From Burkholderiaceae bacterium 16 (GTDB taxonomy: Bacteria; Pseudomonadota; Gammaproteobacteria; Burkholderiales; Burkholderiaceae), in NCBI GenBank assembly GCA_000955785.1, contig JYOD01000026.1, positions 62,001-126,000 of the forward strand: a stretch of DNA of 64,000 bases, read 5' to 3'. A program made the position numbers and the translations under genes. This document shows positions 1-8,596 of the stretch, piece after piece; position 1 is the stretch's first letter; each line of letters starts with the position of its first letter. The notes below the pieces were generated by a model, which searched no databases, was not told the origin of the DNA, and saw only the letters and a program-made list of their open reading frames with translations.

Positions 1-1464
1 GGCCAGCAGCGCGATGCGCAGCAGCGGCGTGGCGCCCAGGCCGACCCAGTCGAAGTTGCGGGCGAACCAGAGCAGCATGCCGGCCAGCAGCGTCACGGCG
101 GTCAGCAACTGGGCCAGGAACAGCCACCAGCCCTTGGCCGGCTTGTAGAAGCCGCGCTTGCGCAGGCCCAGAAACAGCAGCAGGGCGTTGACGGTGGCGC
201 CGAAGCTGATCGATAGCGCCAGGCCGGCGTGGCCAAAGCGCGGCACGAAGACGTAGTTGGACAGTTGCGTGATCACCAGCACCAGCAAGGCGATCTTGAC
301 CGGGGTGCGGATGTCCTGGCGGGCATAGAAGCCCGGCGCCAGGATCTTGATCAGGATCAGACCGAGCAGGCCGGTGCCGTAGGAAACCAGCGCCTGCCGG
401 GTCATCTCCACCGCATGGGCGTCGAACTTGCCGTAGTTGAACAGCACCGCGGTCAGCGGCGCGCCAAAGACGAACAGTCCGACCGCGCACGGCACTGCCA
501 GCAGGAAGGTCAGGCGCAGGCCCCAGTCGAGCAGGCCGGAGTATTCGGCCCGGTTGTCCTCGGCGCTGGCTTTCGACAGGCTCGGCAGCAGGATGGTGCC
601 CAGCGCCACGCCTAGCAGCGCCGTCGGGAATTCCATCAGGCGGTCGGCGTAGGTCAGGTAGGACACGCTGCCGGCGGCCAGGCGGGAGGCAATGTTGGTA
701 TTGATGATCAGGCTGATCTGAGCCACCGAGACCGCCAGCAGCGCCGGTGCCATCTGCCGCATGACGCGGCGCACGCCTGGTTCGGCCCAGGCCGCGCGCA
801 GGTTGAAGCGCAGGCGCGGCATCACGCCCAGCCGCCGGAGCGCCGGAATCTGCACCGCCAGCTGCAGGATGCCGCCCACCAGCACCCCCCAGGCCTGCGC
901 GTAGATCGGCTGTGCCATATGCGGGCCGACGAACAGCGCGGCTACGATCAGGCAGAGATTGAGCAGCACCGGCGTGAAGGCGGGCATGGCGAAGCGGCGC
1001 CAGGTATTGAGGATGCCGGAGGCCAGCGCCACCAGCGAGATCAGGCCGATGTAGGGAAACATCACGCGGGTCATGAAGACCGCGGCGTCGTAGGTTTCGC
1101 CGCCATGCTGGCGGAAGCCCGTGGCGACCACCATCATCACGAGCGGGGCGCCGATCACGCCGAGTAGCGAGACGCCCATCAGGACCCAGGTCATGACCGT
1201 GGCAACCGAATCGATCAGCGCACGGGTCTCGGCCTCGCCGCGCTTGCTATGGTATTCGCCCAGGATCGGCACGAAGGCTTGCGAGAATGCGCCCTCGCCG
1301 AAGATGCGGCGCAGCAGGTTGGGAATGCGGAACGCCACGTTGAAGGCGTCGGTCATGTCCGAAGCGCCAAAGGCACGGGCGATCAGGATCTCGCGGATAA
1401 GGCCGGTGATGCGCGACAGCATCGTCAGGCTGCTGATGGTGGCGAGCGCTTTGAGCAGGTTCAA
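1..1464 (-). CDS. murJ: Lipid II flippase MurJ (3' end cut by window edge)
   Basis: The protein would flip lipid II across the inner membrane for peptidoglycan synthesis. The minus strand reads an uninterrupted frame from a TTG at 1464, beginning MNLLKALATISSLTMLSR, which is the characteristic N-terminus of the MurJ/MviN family, followed by the family motif RIPNLLRRIFGEGAFSQAF around residue 45. About 488 codons are visible against roughly 515 usual, so only the last few transmembrane residues lie outside the window. The visible part is rich in hydrophobic segments, as expected for a 14-helix MOP-superfamily exporter. A TATAAT on the minus strand at 1597-1592 is a plausible -10 box. The neighbour is the divergent rpsT, an order I associate with beta-proteobacteria. 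The start codon is chosen from the conserved N-terminus. Confidence 0.93.
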   Translation of the reverse strand, partial: MNLLKALATISSLTMLSRITGLIREILIARAFGASDMTDAFNVAFRIPNLLRRIFGEGAFSQAFVPILGEYHSKRGEAETRALIDSVATVMTWVLMGVSLLGVIGAPLVMMVVATGFRQHGGETYDAAVFMTRVMFPYIGLISLVALASGILNTWRRFAMPAFTPVLLNLCLIVAALFVGPHMAQPIYAQAWGVLVGGILQLAVQIPALRRLGVMPRLRFNLRAAWAEPGVRRVMRQMAPALLAVSVAQISLIINTNIASRLAAGSVSYLTYADRLMEFPTALLGVALGTILLPSLSKASAEDNRAEYSGLLDWGLRLTFLLAVPCAVGLFVFGAPLTAVLFNYGKFDAHAVEMTRQALVSYGTGLLGLILIKILAPGFYARQDIRTPVKIALLVLVITQLSNYVFVPRFGHAGLALSISFGATVNALLLFLGLRKRGFYKPAKGWWLFLAQLLTAVTLLAGMLLWFARNFDWVGLGATPLLRIALLA

Positions 1465-1591
1465 GATCGGTCGGCGGCAAAGGGGAGGCGGCGGCAGCTT
1501 GGATCGGACCGCCGGTGCGAACCGGGTTCAGACGTCGGGCACGTCCCAAAGTTGCATCGAGGCCACGCAGGGCGGGGTCGGTGTGGCGCGT

Positions 1592-1597
1592 ATTATA
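1592..1597 (-). promoter_or_regulatory. Probable murJ -10 box
   Basis: The minus strand carries TATAAT here, about 130 bases upstream of the murJ TTG start. No convincing -35 box is visible at the usual distance, so the assignment rests on the perfect hexamer and its position. Confidence 0.4.
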
Positions 1598-1667
1598 CGG
1601 TTTGACCTCGCCGGCACCCGTATATTGGCCTTTGCGTCACCCCGTCTCACATGGGTCATGGCTCGGC

Positions 1668-1697
1668 TTGCCAGCCGCTTTTTCTTGTGTGTATAAT
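1668..1697 (+). promoter_or_regulatory. rpsT promoter
   Basis: TTGCCA (1668-1673) and TATAAT (1692-1697) are separated by 18 bases, giving a near-consensus sigma-70 promoter reading toward rpsT. Transcription would start near 1704, leaving a leader of about 130 bases before the rpsT ATG at 1835. Together with the divergent murJ signals this accounts for the 370-base gene-free stretch 1465-1834, in which I see no further gene. Confidence 0.65.
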
Positions 1698-1834
1698 TGC
1701 CGATTCACAAGGCTAGTTGCGTTCCGGATTCGTGTGCCAGTGCATCCCGGGTCGCTTGATGTGCACTTAATTGTGTCCGCGGTTTGCTCCGTCCTTCCGT
1801 TGGGCACGCATCTGAATTCAGGAAATCTACTTAA

Positions 1835-2101
1835 ATGGCAAATTCCGCACAAGCTCGCAAGCGCGCGCGCCAGGCCGTCGCCCAGAACGCCCACAACTCC
1901 AGCCTGCGTTCGCGTCTGCGTACCGCTGTCAAGGCTGTCCGCAAGGCTATCGAAGCCGGTGACAAGGCTGCTGCTGCCGAGATCTTCAAGAACTCGCAAT
2001 CGATCATCGACGCTATCGCCGACAAGAAGATCGTGCACAAGAACAAGGCTGCGCGCCACAAGTCGCGCCTGTCGTCTGCCATCAAGTCGATGGCCGCCTG
2101 A
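1835..2101 (+). CDS. rpsT: 30S ribosomal protein S20
   Basis: S20 binds 16S rRNA early in assembly of the small ribosomal subunit. The 88-residue product starts [18 protein letters not shown], is extremely rich in Lys, Arg and Ala, and ends [13 protein letters not shown], all typical of the family, and its length is normal. The ATG at 1835 follows the weak purine stretch CAGGAAATC. The gene stands alone, with its own near-consensus promoter upstream and a strong hairpin terminator about 150 bases downstream. High expression is expected. S20 is known in other bacteria to control its own translation; nothing in the leader proves that here. Confidence 0.97.
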   Translation: MANSAQARKRARQAVAQNAHNSSLRSRLRTAVKAVRKAIEAGDKAAAAEIFKNSQSIIDAIADKKIVHKNKAARHKSRLSSAIKSMAA

Positions 2102-2246
2102 TAGCAGTTGCCGGCGCCGGGCCAAGTGCCAGGCGCCTTCCGGCGGTATGCCGGCCATTTTGCCTTGCCGCGCCGCTTCGGTGGCTGTCGGGGTCCTGGT
2201 CTGGTAGGCCGTTGGTGGGGTGAATCGTCTGACGATGGTTTGCCCG

Positions 2247-2279
2247 AAAAAAAAGCTCGTCATCCGACGAGCTTTTTTT
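2247..2279. terminator. Bidirectional terminator between rpsT and DUF3579 gene
   Basis: An A-run leads into AAGCTCGTC, a four-base loop ATCC, then GACGAGCTT and a T-run. The stem is about 11 base pairs and has T-tracts in both orientations, so it can end transcription of rpsT (+) and of the convergent DUF3579 gene (-). Confidence 0.85.
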
Positions 2280-2350
2280 ATTTTCTGCGTTTGCCTGCGC
2301 GCTTCCGGTGCTGCCGGTGCGGGAAAGCCGCGGTGCCGCCCCGCGCGGGC

Positions 2351-2650
2351 TTATTCCAGCGAGCAGGCTTCGACCAGCTGCAGGTTGTTGTCGCGGGCGA
2401 AGTTGAGGACGAAGTCGAGCGCCTTGGGCTCGATGTCGCGCAGCCGCGCATCGACCACCACGCTCTTCACGCCGCCCGCGATCATGGGCCGCACGTAAGG
2501 CGAATAGGTGATGCGGGGATCGCCGGTGTCGCCTTCGGGGCGGAATTGCGCCATCACGCCGCACAGCCGTTCAGCCCAGTCGCTTGGACGGAAGGTCTTG
2601 CCTTCCTTGGTGATGCCTTGGATGAAATATTCGCGAACTGTGGGATTCAT
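2351..2650 (-). CDS. DUF3579 family protein
   Basis: This 99-residue protein of unknown function starts MNPTVREYFIQGITKEGKTF and contains RPSDWAERLCGVM and SPYVRPMIAGGVKSVVVD, features I associate with DUF3579, a small family found mainly in beta-proteobacteria, often next to argF. It has no signal peptide or membrane segment and is probably cytosolic. The frame is open further upstream, but the start at 2650 is preferred because the family motif begins there. It is transcribed divergently from argF. The shared upstream region carries a TATAAT on this strand (2857-2852) with a 12-base palindrome directly beside it, so it may be the regulated gene of the pair. No function is assigned. Confidence 0.8.
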   Translation of the reverse strand: MNPTVREYFIQGITKEGKTFRPSDWAERLCGVMAQFRPEGDTGDPRITYSPYVRPMIAGGVKSVVVDARLRDIEPKALDFVLNFARDNNLQLVEACSLE

Positions 2651-3047
2651 TGGACTGCGGGGATAGTACGGTTGACTCGACGGTAAACCCGCCAGACTGA
2701 CCAAACGGGAGCCCGTTTGACGCGGCCAGGAAACAATTGGTTCGTTTCATTTCAGGCCATGGCGGCGGGGCGTCGGTGTCGGCGGGGGCACTTTTGATGC
2801 CGGCAGCGGGCGGTGGCATGGATATGCCGGGCCCCGCGTGAATCAGCCAGTATTATATCTTATATAAGACTCGCGCATAAGCCTCCGTGCCGTGCGGTAC
2901 GCCGCCCACGCTCGCCAAAGCCACAATAATCCCTTATGATTCTTAGAGTTAAATTGCGTAAGCGACGCGAAAGGCGGCTCCGCGGCACGGTCAGGTCATG
3001 AACCCTTCATGGCGGCCAAGCCACCACCGAGCCGCCTTCTTTGTTTT
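2651..3047. other. Intergenic region between DUF3579 gene and argF
   Basis: This stretch of nearly 400 bases holds no supported gene. Its main feature is an AT-rich island at 2851-2870 containing the perfect palindrome TCTTATATAAGA and a minus-strand TATAAT. A second AT-rich patch near 2925-2955 (TTATGATTCTTAGAG) could hold the argF promoter, but no good -35/-10 pair stands out. Confidence 0.5.
2858..2869. promoter_or_regulatory. Palindromic operator candidate TCTTATATAAGA
   Basis: TCTTATATAAGA is a perfect 12-base palindrome between the divergent DUF3579 gene and argF. It lies immediately upstream of a minus-strand TATAAT (2857-2852), in the spacer a repressor would occupy. The same palindrome recurs at 9438-9449 upstream of icd. 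The binding protein is not identifiable here; the symmetry and length would suit a GntR-family dimer. Confidence 0.5.
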
Positions 3048-3971
3048 ATGAGCCCAACTTCGATCAAGCATTACCTCCAGTTCAGCGACCTGACTCCCGA
3101 CGAGTACGAGTACCTGCTGGACCGCGCACGGATTCTGAAGACCAAGTTCAAGAACTACGAGACATGGCATCCGCTGCACGACCGCACGCTGTCCATGATC
3201 TTCGAGAAAAACTCGACTCGTACGCGCTTGTCGTTCGAGGCCGGCATCCACCAGCTGGGTGGCCATGCCGTCTTCCTCAATACCCGCGACTCGCAGCTCG
3301 GGCGCGGCGAGCCGATCGAAGACGCGGCGCAGGTGATCTCGCGCATGGTCGACATCATCATGATCCGCACCTTCGGCCAGGACATCATCGAGCGTTTCGC
3401 CGCGCATTCGCGGGTGCCGGTGATCAACGGGCTGACCAACGAATACCATCCCTGCCAGGTGCTGGCCGACGTCTTCACCTATATCGAGCAGCGCGGCAGC
3501 ATCCGCGGCAAGACGGTGGCCTGGATCGGCGACGCCAACAATATGGCCTACACCTGGATCCAGGCGGCCGAGCGCCTCGGCTTTACTTTCCACTTCTCGG
3601 CGCCTCCCGGCTACCAGCTCGACCCGGCCATGGTGCCGGCGTCGGCCGCGCACCTGGTCAAGGTGTTCGACGATCCGCTGACCGCCTGCCAGGGCGCGGA
3701 CCTGGTCACCACCGATGTGTGGACCAGCATGGGCTACGAAGCCGAGAACGACGCGCGCAAGCGCGCCTTCCAGAACTGGATGGTGACCACCGCCATGATG
3801 GATCGCGCCAACCCCGACGCGCTCTTCATGCACTGCCTGCCGGCGCACCGCGGCGAGGAAGTCGAGGCGGCTGTCATCGACGGCCCGAAGAGCGTGGTGT
3901 GGGAAGAGGCCGAGAACCGCCTGCACGTGCAGAAGGCCCTGATGGAATTCCTGCTCTGCGGGCGCTACTGA
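3048..3971 (+). CDS. argF: Ornithine carbamoyltransferase
   Basis: The enzyme converts ornithine and carbamoyl phosphate to citrulline in arginine biosynthesis, in the cytosol, usually as a trimer. The 307-residue product has the carbamoyl-phosphate motif STRTR at residues 56-60, HPCQ at 134-137 and the ornithine-site motif HCLPAHRGEEV starting near residue 262. The frame is open from 3009, but MSPTSIKHYLQF at 3048 matches the usual N-terminus, so that ATG is taken as the start. argG follows about 200 bases downstream on the same strand, so two late steps of the pathway are adjacent but probably separately transcribed. Confidence 0.96.
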   Translation: MSPTSIKHYLQFSDLTPDEYEYLLDRARILKTKFKNYETWHPLHDRTLSMIFEKNSTRTRLSFEAGIHQLGGHAVFLNTRDSQLGRGEPIEDAAQVISRMVDIIMIRTFGQDIIERFAAHSRVPVINGLTNEYHPCQVLADVFTYIEQRGSIRGKTVAWIGDANNMAYTWIQAAERLGFTFHFSAPPGYQLDPAMVPASAAHLVKVFDDPLTACQGADLVTTDVWTSMGYEAENDARKRAFQNWMVTTAMMDRANPDALFMHCLPAHRGEEVEAAVIDGPKSVVWEEAENRLHVQKALMEFLLCGRY

Positions 3972-4167
3972 TCCTGAGCGTACCGCGCCACGTTTGGCGC
4001 ACATGCGGCACGCCAACCCGGTGCCAGAAGGCTGGCTGAGCTCTGGATGAAGGCGGCAAGTGCCGCCCAAGCCGGGGCGGACGTGTCAAAATAGCGATTT
4101 TTCCGCATTCTTTTTCGCGTGACCGGCGTCAACACCGGCAACGCTTACTTTGCGCATCGAGTCGAAC

Positions 4168-5397
4168 ATGAGCGATATCAAGAAAGTCGTGCTCGCCTAC
4201 TCCGGCGGGCTGGACACTTCGGTGATCCTGAAGTGGCTGCAAGACACCTATCAATGCGAGGTGGTCACCTTTACCGCCGACATCGGCCAGGGCGAGGAAC
4301 TCGAACCTGCACGCCAGAAGGCGCTCAAGTTCGGCATCAAGCCGGAGAACATCTTTATCGACGACCTGCGCGAAGAATTCGTGCGCGATTTCGTCTTCCC
4401 GATGTTCCGCGCCAACGCCGTCTATGAAGGCGAGTACCTGCTGGGCACCTCGATCGCGCGTCCGCTGATCGCCAAGCGCCAGATCGAGATCCTGCGCAGC
4501 ACCGGCGCCGACGCCGTGTCGCATGGCGCCACCGGCAAGGGCAACGACCAGGTTCGCTTCGAACTGGGCTACTACGGTCTGGAGCCGGGCGTGAAGGTCA
4601 TCGCGCCGTGGCGCGAGTGGGACCTGCTGTCCCGCGAAAAGCTGCTGGCCTACGCTGAAAAGGCCGGCATCGAAATCGACATGAAGCACAAGAAGGGGGG
4701 CGCCCCGTACTCGATGGACGCCAACCTGCTGCACATCTCCTTTGAAGGCCGCCACCTGGAAGACCCCAAGGCCGAGGCCGAGGAAGACATGTGGCGCTGG
4801 ACCGTGTCGCCGGAGAACGCACCGGACGCGGCCGAGTACCTGGACGTCGAATTCGAGGGCGGCGACATCGTCGGCCTGAACGGCAAGCGCATGACCCCGG
4901 CCGAAGTGCTGACCGAGCTGAACCGCCTGGGCGGCAAGCACGGCATCGGCCGCCTGGACCTGGTGGAAAATCGCTACGTTGGCATGAAGAGCCGCGGCTG
5001 CTATGAAACCCCCGGCGGCACCATCATCCTGAAGGCCCACCGCGCCATCGAGTCGATCACGCTCGACCGCGAAGTGGCTCACCTGAAGGACGACCTGATG
5101 CCGCGCTACGCCAGCCTGATTTACAACGGCTACTGGTGGAGCCCGGAGCGCCGCGCGCTGCAGGTGCTGATCGACCACACGCAGGCCAAGGTCAACGGCT
5201 GGGTGCGCGTCAAGCTGTACAAGGGCAACGTGATCGTGGTCGCGCGCGACTCCAAGGACACGCTGTTCGACAAGACCATCGCGACCTTCGACGATGACGG
5301 CGGCGCCTACAATCAGGCCGACGCCGGGGGCTTCATCAAGCTGAACGCGCTGCGCATGCGCATCGCCGAGAACGCACGCCGCCAGCGCGGCGAGTAA
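4168..5397 (+). CDS. argG: Argininosuccinate synthase
   Basis: The enzyme condenses citrulline with aspartate using ATP, forming argininosuccinate. The product is 409 residues long and begins [18 protein letters not shown], containing the ATP-pyrophosphatase P-loop SGGLDTS at residues 12-18, followed by the typical [18 protein letters not shown] and [14 protein letters not shown] segments. The length fits the family. The frame is open from a TTG at 4150, but the ATG at 4168 gives the normal N-terminus. It follows argF on the same strand and ends in two successive hairpins, the second with a clear T-run. Arginine repression is likely from the pathway, but I could not identify an ARG box. Confidence 0.97.
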   Translation: MSDIKKVVLAYSGGLDTSVILKWLQDTYQCEVVTFTADIGQGEELEPARQKALKFGIKPENIFIDDLREEFVRDFVFPMFRANAVYEGEYLLGTSIARPLIAKRQIEILRSTGADAVSHGATGKGNDQVRFELGYYGLEPGVKVIAPWREWDLLSREKLLAYAEKAGIEIDMKHKKGGAPYSMDANLLHISFEGRHLEDPKAEAEEDMWRWTVSPENAPDAAEYLDVEFEGGDIVGLNGKRMTPAEVLTELNRLGGKHGIGRLDLVENRYVGMKSRGCYETPGGTIILKAHRAIESITLDREVAHLKDDLMPRYASLIYNGYWWSPERRALQVLIDHTQAKVNGWVRVKLYKGNVIVVARDSKDTLFDKTIATFDDDGGAYNQADAGGFIKLNALRMRIAENARRQRGE

Positions 5398-5406
5398 GGC
5401 GGGCTT

Positions 5407-5437
5407 CCGGCCCCGGCCCGATTCGGGCCGGGGCCGG
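5407..5437 (+). repeat. Long G+C hairpin after argG
   Basis: The arms at 5407-5420 and 5424-5437 form a perfect 14-base-pair G+C stem around a three-base loop, just after the argG stop. It has no T-run of its own and precedes the true terminator at 5460-5482, so it may protect the mRNA 3' end or act as a backup. Confidence 0.6.
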
Positions 5438-5459
5438 GCAGTCAGCACTCAGCAGAAGA

Positions 5460-5482
5460 GGGGCCGTCATGGCCCCTTTTTT
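5460..5482 (+). terminator. argG terminator
   Basis: GGGGCC, loop GTCAT, GGCCCC and then six T residues form a classic intrinsic terminator about 60 bases after the argG stop codon. Confidence 0.85.
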
Positions 5483-5548
5483 GCGCCGCCTCGCCATTGA
5501 GCATTCCAGATTCCAGTCATCAAGAACCAAGCATCAAGGAGAAATAGC

Positions 5549-5860
5549 GTGAGCCAGTTCGACAACGTATCCGTCGTCAAGAAAGCCAACCTGTACTTCG
5601 ACGGCAAGTGCGTCAGCCACACGGTGCTGTTCCCGGATGGCACCCGAAAGACGCTGGGCGTCATCTTCCCCGCCGCGCTGACCTTTAGCACCGGCGCTCC
5701 GGAAATCATGGAAATCAATGCCGGCGTGTGCCGCGTGAAGCTGGCTGGCGAGGACCAGTGGAATACCTATGGCGCCGGCCAGCAGTTCAACGTACCCGGC
5801 GACAGCAGCTTTGATATCGAAGTGACCGAAACGCTGGACTACGTCTGCCACTTCGCATGA
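5549..5860 (+). CDS. ppnP: Pyrimidine/purine nucleoside phosphorylase PpnP
   Basis: PpnP (YaiE, formerly DUF1255) is a small cupin-like phosphorylase that splits several nucleosides into base and ribose-1-phosphate. The 103-residue product has the family segments [36 protein letters not shown] and [21 protein letters not shown], and normal length. Translation begins at a GTG (5549) preceded by AAGGAGA at 5536-5542, a strong ribosome-binding site at good spacing. It converges on murB, whose stop lies about 20 bases away. The family call rests on sequence recognition; substrate range is known from E. coli only. Confidence 0.92.
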   Translation: MSQFDNVSVVKKANLYFDGKCVSHTVLFPDGTRKTLGVIFPAALTFSTGAPEIMEINAGVCRVKLAGEDQWNTYGAGQQFNVPGDSSFDIEVTETLDYVCHFA

Positions 5861-5879
5861 GTACGATGGCCCGGGCGGC

Positions 5880-6896
5880 TTAAAGTACCACCGGCTCGGG
5901 CTCAATGCGCACGCCGAAGCGGGCCTGCACAGCATCGGCGATGCGACGCGCCAGCGCCAGCAGGTCCTGCCCCGTGCCGCCGCCGTGGTGCACCAGCACC
6001 AGGGCTTGCTTGCCGTAGACGCCTACCGGGCCGTCGCTCACCCCCTTGAATCCACACTGGTCAATCAGCCAGCCGGCCGCCAGCTTGTAGCTGCCATCGG
6101 GTTGGACATGGCTGACCAGGTTGGGGTACCGCGCCAGCAGCGCGTCGCGCTGGCCGGGGGCAACCACGGGATTCTTGAAGAAGCTGCCTGCATTGCCGAT
6201 TTGGGCAGGGTCGGGCAGCTTGCGCGTGCGGATCGCGATCACCGCTTCGCGGATGCGATCCGCCGTGGGCGCCGCGGCTGACTCTTGTGCCAGTTCGCGC
6301 GCCAGTTCCGCATAGCCCAGCACCGGCTGCCAGGGCAGCGGCAGGCGCAGCGTGACAGCCGTAATGATGTAGCGGTCACGCCCCTCGCGCTTGAACAGGC
6401 TGTCCCGGTAAGCAAACTGGCATTGCTCCAGCGCCAGGCGGACGAATTCGCCGCTGTGCCGGTCGAAGGCGCGCAGGCTGTCGAAGCGCTCGCGCAGTTC
6501 AACGCCGTAGGCGCCGATATTCTGGATCGGCGCCGCGCCCGCAGTGCCGGGAATCAGGGCCAGGTTTTCGAGCCCCGGCAGGCCGTCGGCAATGGTGCGG
6601 CAGACCAGTGCATGCCAGTTCTCGCCGGCGCCGGCCGTCACAAGGTAGGCATCGTCGCCGGCGACCACCGCGTAGCCGGGGATTTCCATCAACAGCACCA
6701 GCGCGTCGATGTCCCGCGTCAGGACCACATTGCTGCCGCCGCCAAGCACAACCAGGGGCAGGCCATGCGCGCGCGGATCGGCCAGCGCGCACAGCAGGTC
6801 GCTTTCGCTGCGCACGTGCGCCGCAAAGCGCGCGCGTACGTCGAATCCGAATGAATTGTGGCGGCGCAGGGGATAAAATTCGTGGAAATCAGCCAT
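5880..6896 (-). CDS. murB: UDP-N-acetylenolpyruvoylglucosamine reductase
   Basis: MurB uses NADPH and FAD to reduce UDP-GlcNAc-enolpyruvate to UDP-MurNAc for peptidoglycan. The 338-residue product shows the FAD-binding LGGGSNVVLTRD, the segment IPGTAGAAPIQNIGAYGVE, and GNAGSFFKNPVV with the catalytic serine, in the order of type I MurB proteins. The frame is open from a GTG at 6935, but neither candidate has a good ribosome-binding site; I prefer the ATG at 6896, which gives MADFHEFYPLRRHNSFGF. A minus-strand TATAAT at 6961-6956 is a likely -10 box. It is divergent from the YajQ-family gene. Confidence 0.94.
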   Translation of the reverse strand: MADFHEFYPLRRHNSFGFDVRARFAAHVRSESDLLCALADPRAHGLPLVVLGGGSNVVLTRDIDALVLLMEIPGYAVVAGDDAYLVTAGAGENWHALVCRTIADGLPGLENLALIPGTAGAAPIQNIGAYGVELRERFDSLRAFDRHSGEFVRLALEQCQFAYRDSLFKREGRDRYIITAVTLRLPLPWQPVLGYAELARELAQESAAAPTADRIREAVIAIRTRKLPDPAQIGNAGSFFKNPVVAPGQRDALLARYPNLVSHVQPDGSYKLAAGWLIDQCGFKGVSDGPVGVYGKQALVLVHHGGGTGQDLLALARRIADAVQARFGVRIEPEPVVL

Positions 6897-7065
6897 GCAA
6901 GGGAAAGGTGAGGCGGCCGCCGTGGTCGACGGCACCGGACTGCAGGGTAGGCTGGATTATACGTAAGCGCCGCCGCCAGCCGGCGCGCGCCCAGGACAAA
7001 GCCTGCGGGACTGCCGCGGGCAAGTGGCAATACACAGCAACACGCAGCAAGACAAGGAGAATGCA

Positions 7066-7551
7066 ATGCCGTCGTTTGACGTAGTGTGCGAAGCGAACAT
7101 GATCGAGGTGAAGAACGCGGTCGAGCAGGCCAACAAGGAAATCACGAACCGCTTCGACTTCAAGGGTTCGGATTCGCGGGTCGAGCACAAGGAGAACGAA
7201 CTCACGGCTTTCGCCGATGACGATTTCAAGCTCGGCCAGGTCAAGGACGTGCTGATCAGCAAGATGGCCAAGCGCAATGTCGACGTACGCTTCCTGGACT
7301 ACGGCAAGACCGAGCGCATCGGTGGCGACAAGGTCAAGCAGGTCATCACCATCAAGAAGGGCGTCACCGGCGACCTGTCCAAGAAAATCGTCAAGATGAT
7401 CAAGGACAGCAAGATCAAGGTGCAGGCCAGCATCCAGGGCGATGCGGTGCGCGTCACCGGTACCAAGCGCGACGATCTGCAGAGCGTGATCGCGCTGCTG
7501 CGCAAGGATGTTCCGGAAGCCCCGCTGGACTTTAATAATTTCCGCGACTGA
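7066..7551 (+). CDS. YajQ-family nucleotide-binding protein
   Basis: Members of this family bind nucleotides, and some bind cyclic-di-GMP and act as effectors with transcription factors, or assist phage transcription; which role applies here is unknown. The 161-residue product starts [20 protein letters not shown] and contains [15 protein letters not shown] and the C-terminal PLDFNNFRD, which define the family, and its length is standard. The ATG at 7066 has AAGGAGA at 7054-7060, which settles the start over an in-frame GTG at 7024. It is a single gene between murB (divergent) and the DUF192 gene (convergent). Confidence 0.93.
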   Translation: MPSFDVVCEANMIEVKNAVEQANKEITNRFDFKGSDSRVEHKENELTAFADDDFKLGQVKDVLISKMAKRNVDVRFLDYGKTERIGGDKVKQVITIKKGVTGDLSKKIVKMIKDSKIKVQASIQGDAVRVTGTKRDDLQSVIALLRKDVPEAPLDFNNFRD

Positions 7552-7596
7552 CCCTGTCGAAAACGGGCGCGGCTGCAGGTCTGCCGCGCTTCGTCA

Positions 7597-8046
7597 TCAG
7601 CGCGGCTGCGGCAGCCCGCCAATCTTCGCACCGGCCTTCAGGCCCTTCTGCGCGAACCATCCCTTGTTCATCTCCAGCGCGTAGCGCACCGCTGCGCGCG
7701 GGCAGTGGTTGTCCTCGGTCTGGGGCGCCATGTCCTCGATATTGACGATGGATCCGTCATCGGCCAGGAAGGCGATCGACAGCGGCAGGTCGGTATTTTT
7801 CATCCAGAAGCAATGTCCGGCCTTCTCATCGAAGACGAACAGCATGCCCTCGTTGGCGGGCATGGTTTTGCGATACATCAGGCCGCGTTCCCGGGCTTCC
7901 GGCGTAGCGGCGATTTCCGCCTTGATGGCATACATGCCCGCGCTGAGTTGCCGGACCGGCAAACTGGCCGGCGACTGGGCACAGGCGGAGGTCAGGGCGG
8001 CAAGGGCGCAGCCGCCGGCGAGCAGGTTTTTGATGACAGGGCGCAT
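7597..8046 (-). CDS. DUF192 family exported protein
   Basis: The function is unknown. The 149-residue protein has an N-terminal signal sequence (MRPVIKNLLAGGCALAALTSACA) with a likely cleavage or lipid-modification region near residues 20-24; the cysteine there is not in an ideal lipobox. The mature part shows the DUF192 motif order: RERGLMYRK, GMLFVFD, HCFWMKNTDLPLSIAFL, then YALEMNKGWF near the C-terminus. The family forms a small beta-barrel-like domain and is widespread in Gram-negative bacteria and archaea. The gene converges on the YajQ-family gene, with about 45 bases between the stops. It appears to be monocistronic. Confidence 0.88.
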   Translation of the reverse strand: MRPVIKNLLAGGCALAALTSACAQSPASLPVRQLSAGMYAIKAEIAATPEARERGLMYRKTMPANEGMLFVFDEKAGHCFWMKNTDLPLSIAFLADDGSIVNIEDMAPQTEDNHCPRAAVRYALEMNKGWFAQKGLKAGAKIGGLPQPR

Positions 8047-8189
8047 GGAAGGAACGGCGATTTGAACGGTTCGGGACCCGCCAGCATAGCGCAGCTATCG
8101 GGCAAGCGGCGCCATCAGCTAGTTCGCATTTGTTGCTGCAGGCTACAGTGACGGGCGCGCGCTTTTGGCGCCTGGCCATCGCAGGCAAG

Positions 8190-8221
8190 AAAAAAGGCAG
8201 GCGCCTTGCGGGCAGCCTGCC
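8190..8221 (-). terminator. Terminator of the small exported-protein gene
   Basis: On the minus strand GGCAGGC, a 12-base partly paired loop and GCCTGCC are followed by a run of six T residues (plus-strand A-run 8190-8195). It lies about 40 bases after the stop codon of the gene at 8261-8491. Confidence 0.75.
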
Positions 8222-8260
8222 TTGCTAGCCGGGCGCAATGCCCGGCCTGCCTGCAAATCT

Positions 8261-8491
8261 TTACTTCGTTGCAGCGTCGGCCTTGGCAGCCGGGGCAGCC
8301 GGGGCAGCCTTGGTCTTGTTGTGAGCGTGCTTCTTGGTGGACTTCTTGGTGCTCTTCGTCGCGGGCTTTGCAGCCGGGGCTTCAGCGGCGGGCGCTGCAG
8401 CAGCCGGAGCTGCCGGTGCCGGAGCGGCGGCTTGGGCGAAAGCGCCGGTGGCGAACAGGCCGGCAACCAGAGCAGCGATCAGTTTGTTCAT
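8261..8491 (-). CDS. Small Ala/Pro/Lys-rich exported protein
   Basis: I recognise no family. The 76-residue product begins with a clear signal peptide, MNKLIAALVAGLFATGAFAQ, with an AFA cleavage site at about residue 19. The mature part, about 57 residues, has low complexity: an Ala/Pro stretch, then a basic centre TKSTKKSTKKHAHNKTK, then another Ala-rich end. The composition resembles acid-shock (Asr-like) or histone-H1-like peptides, but similarity of composition is weak evidence. The gene has its own terminator and a long upstream region of about 100 bases. High Ala content makes a spurious frame possible, but the signal peptide, proper start and terminator argue that it is real. Confidence 0.72.
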   Translation of the reverse strand: MNKLIAALVAGLFATGAFAQAAAPAPAAPAAAAPAAEAPAAKPATKSTKKSTKKHAHNKTKAAPAAPAAKADAATK

Positions 8492-8596
8492 GCTATCTAC
8501 CTCGGAAGGTGAAATCGATTCGGAAGAGTTGACTCGTTATGCGACGTGTCAGTGTCAAAAACGAAACGGAGCGGTGAGCCGTTGACTCACGAACTG

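Noticed and set aside
5407..5437. The long G+C hairpin after argG as the main terminator
   Set aside because: It has no T-run; the next hairpin at 5460-5482 has six T residues and is the better terminator.
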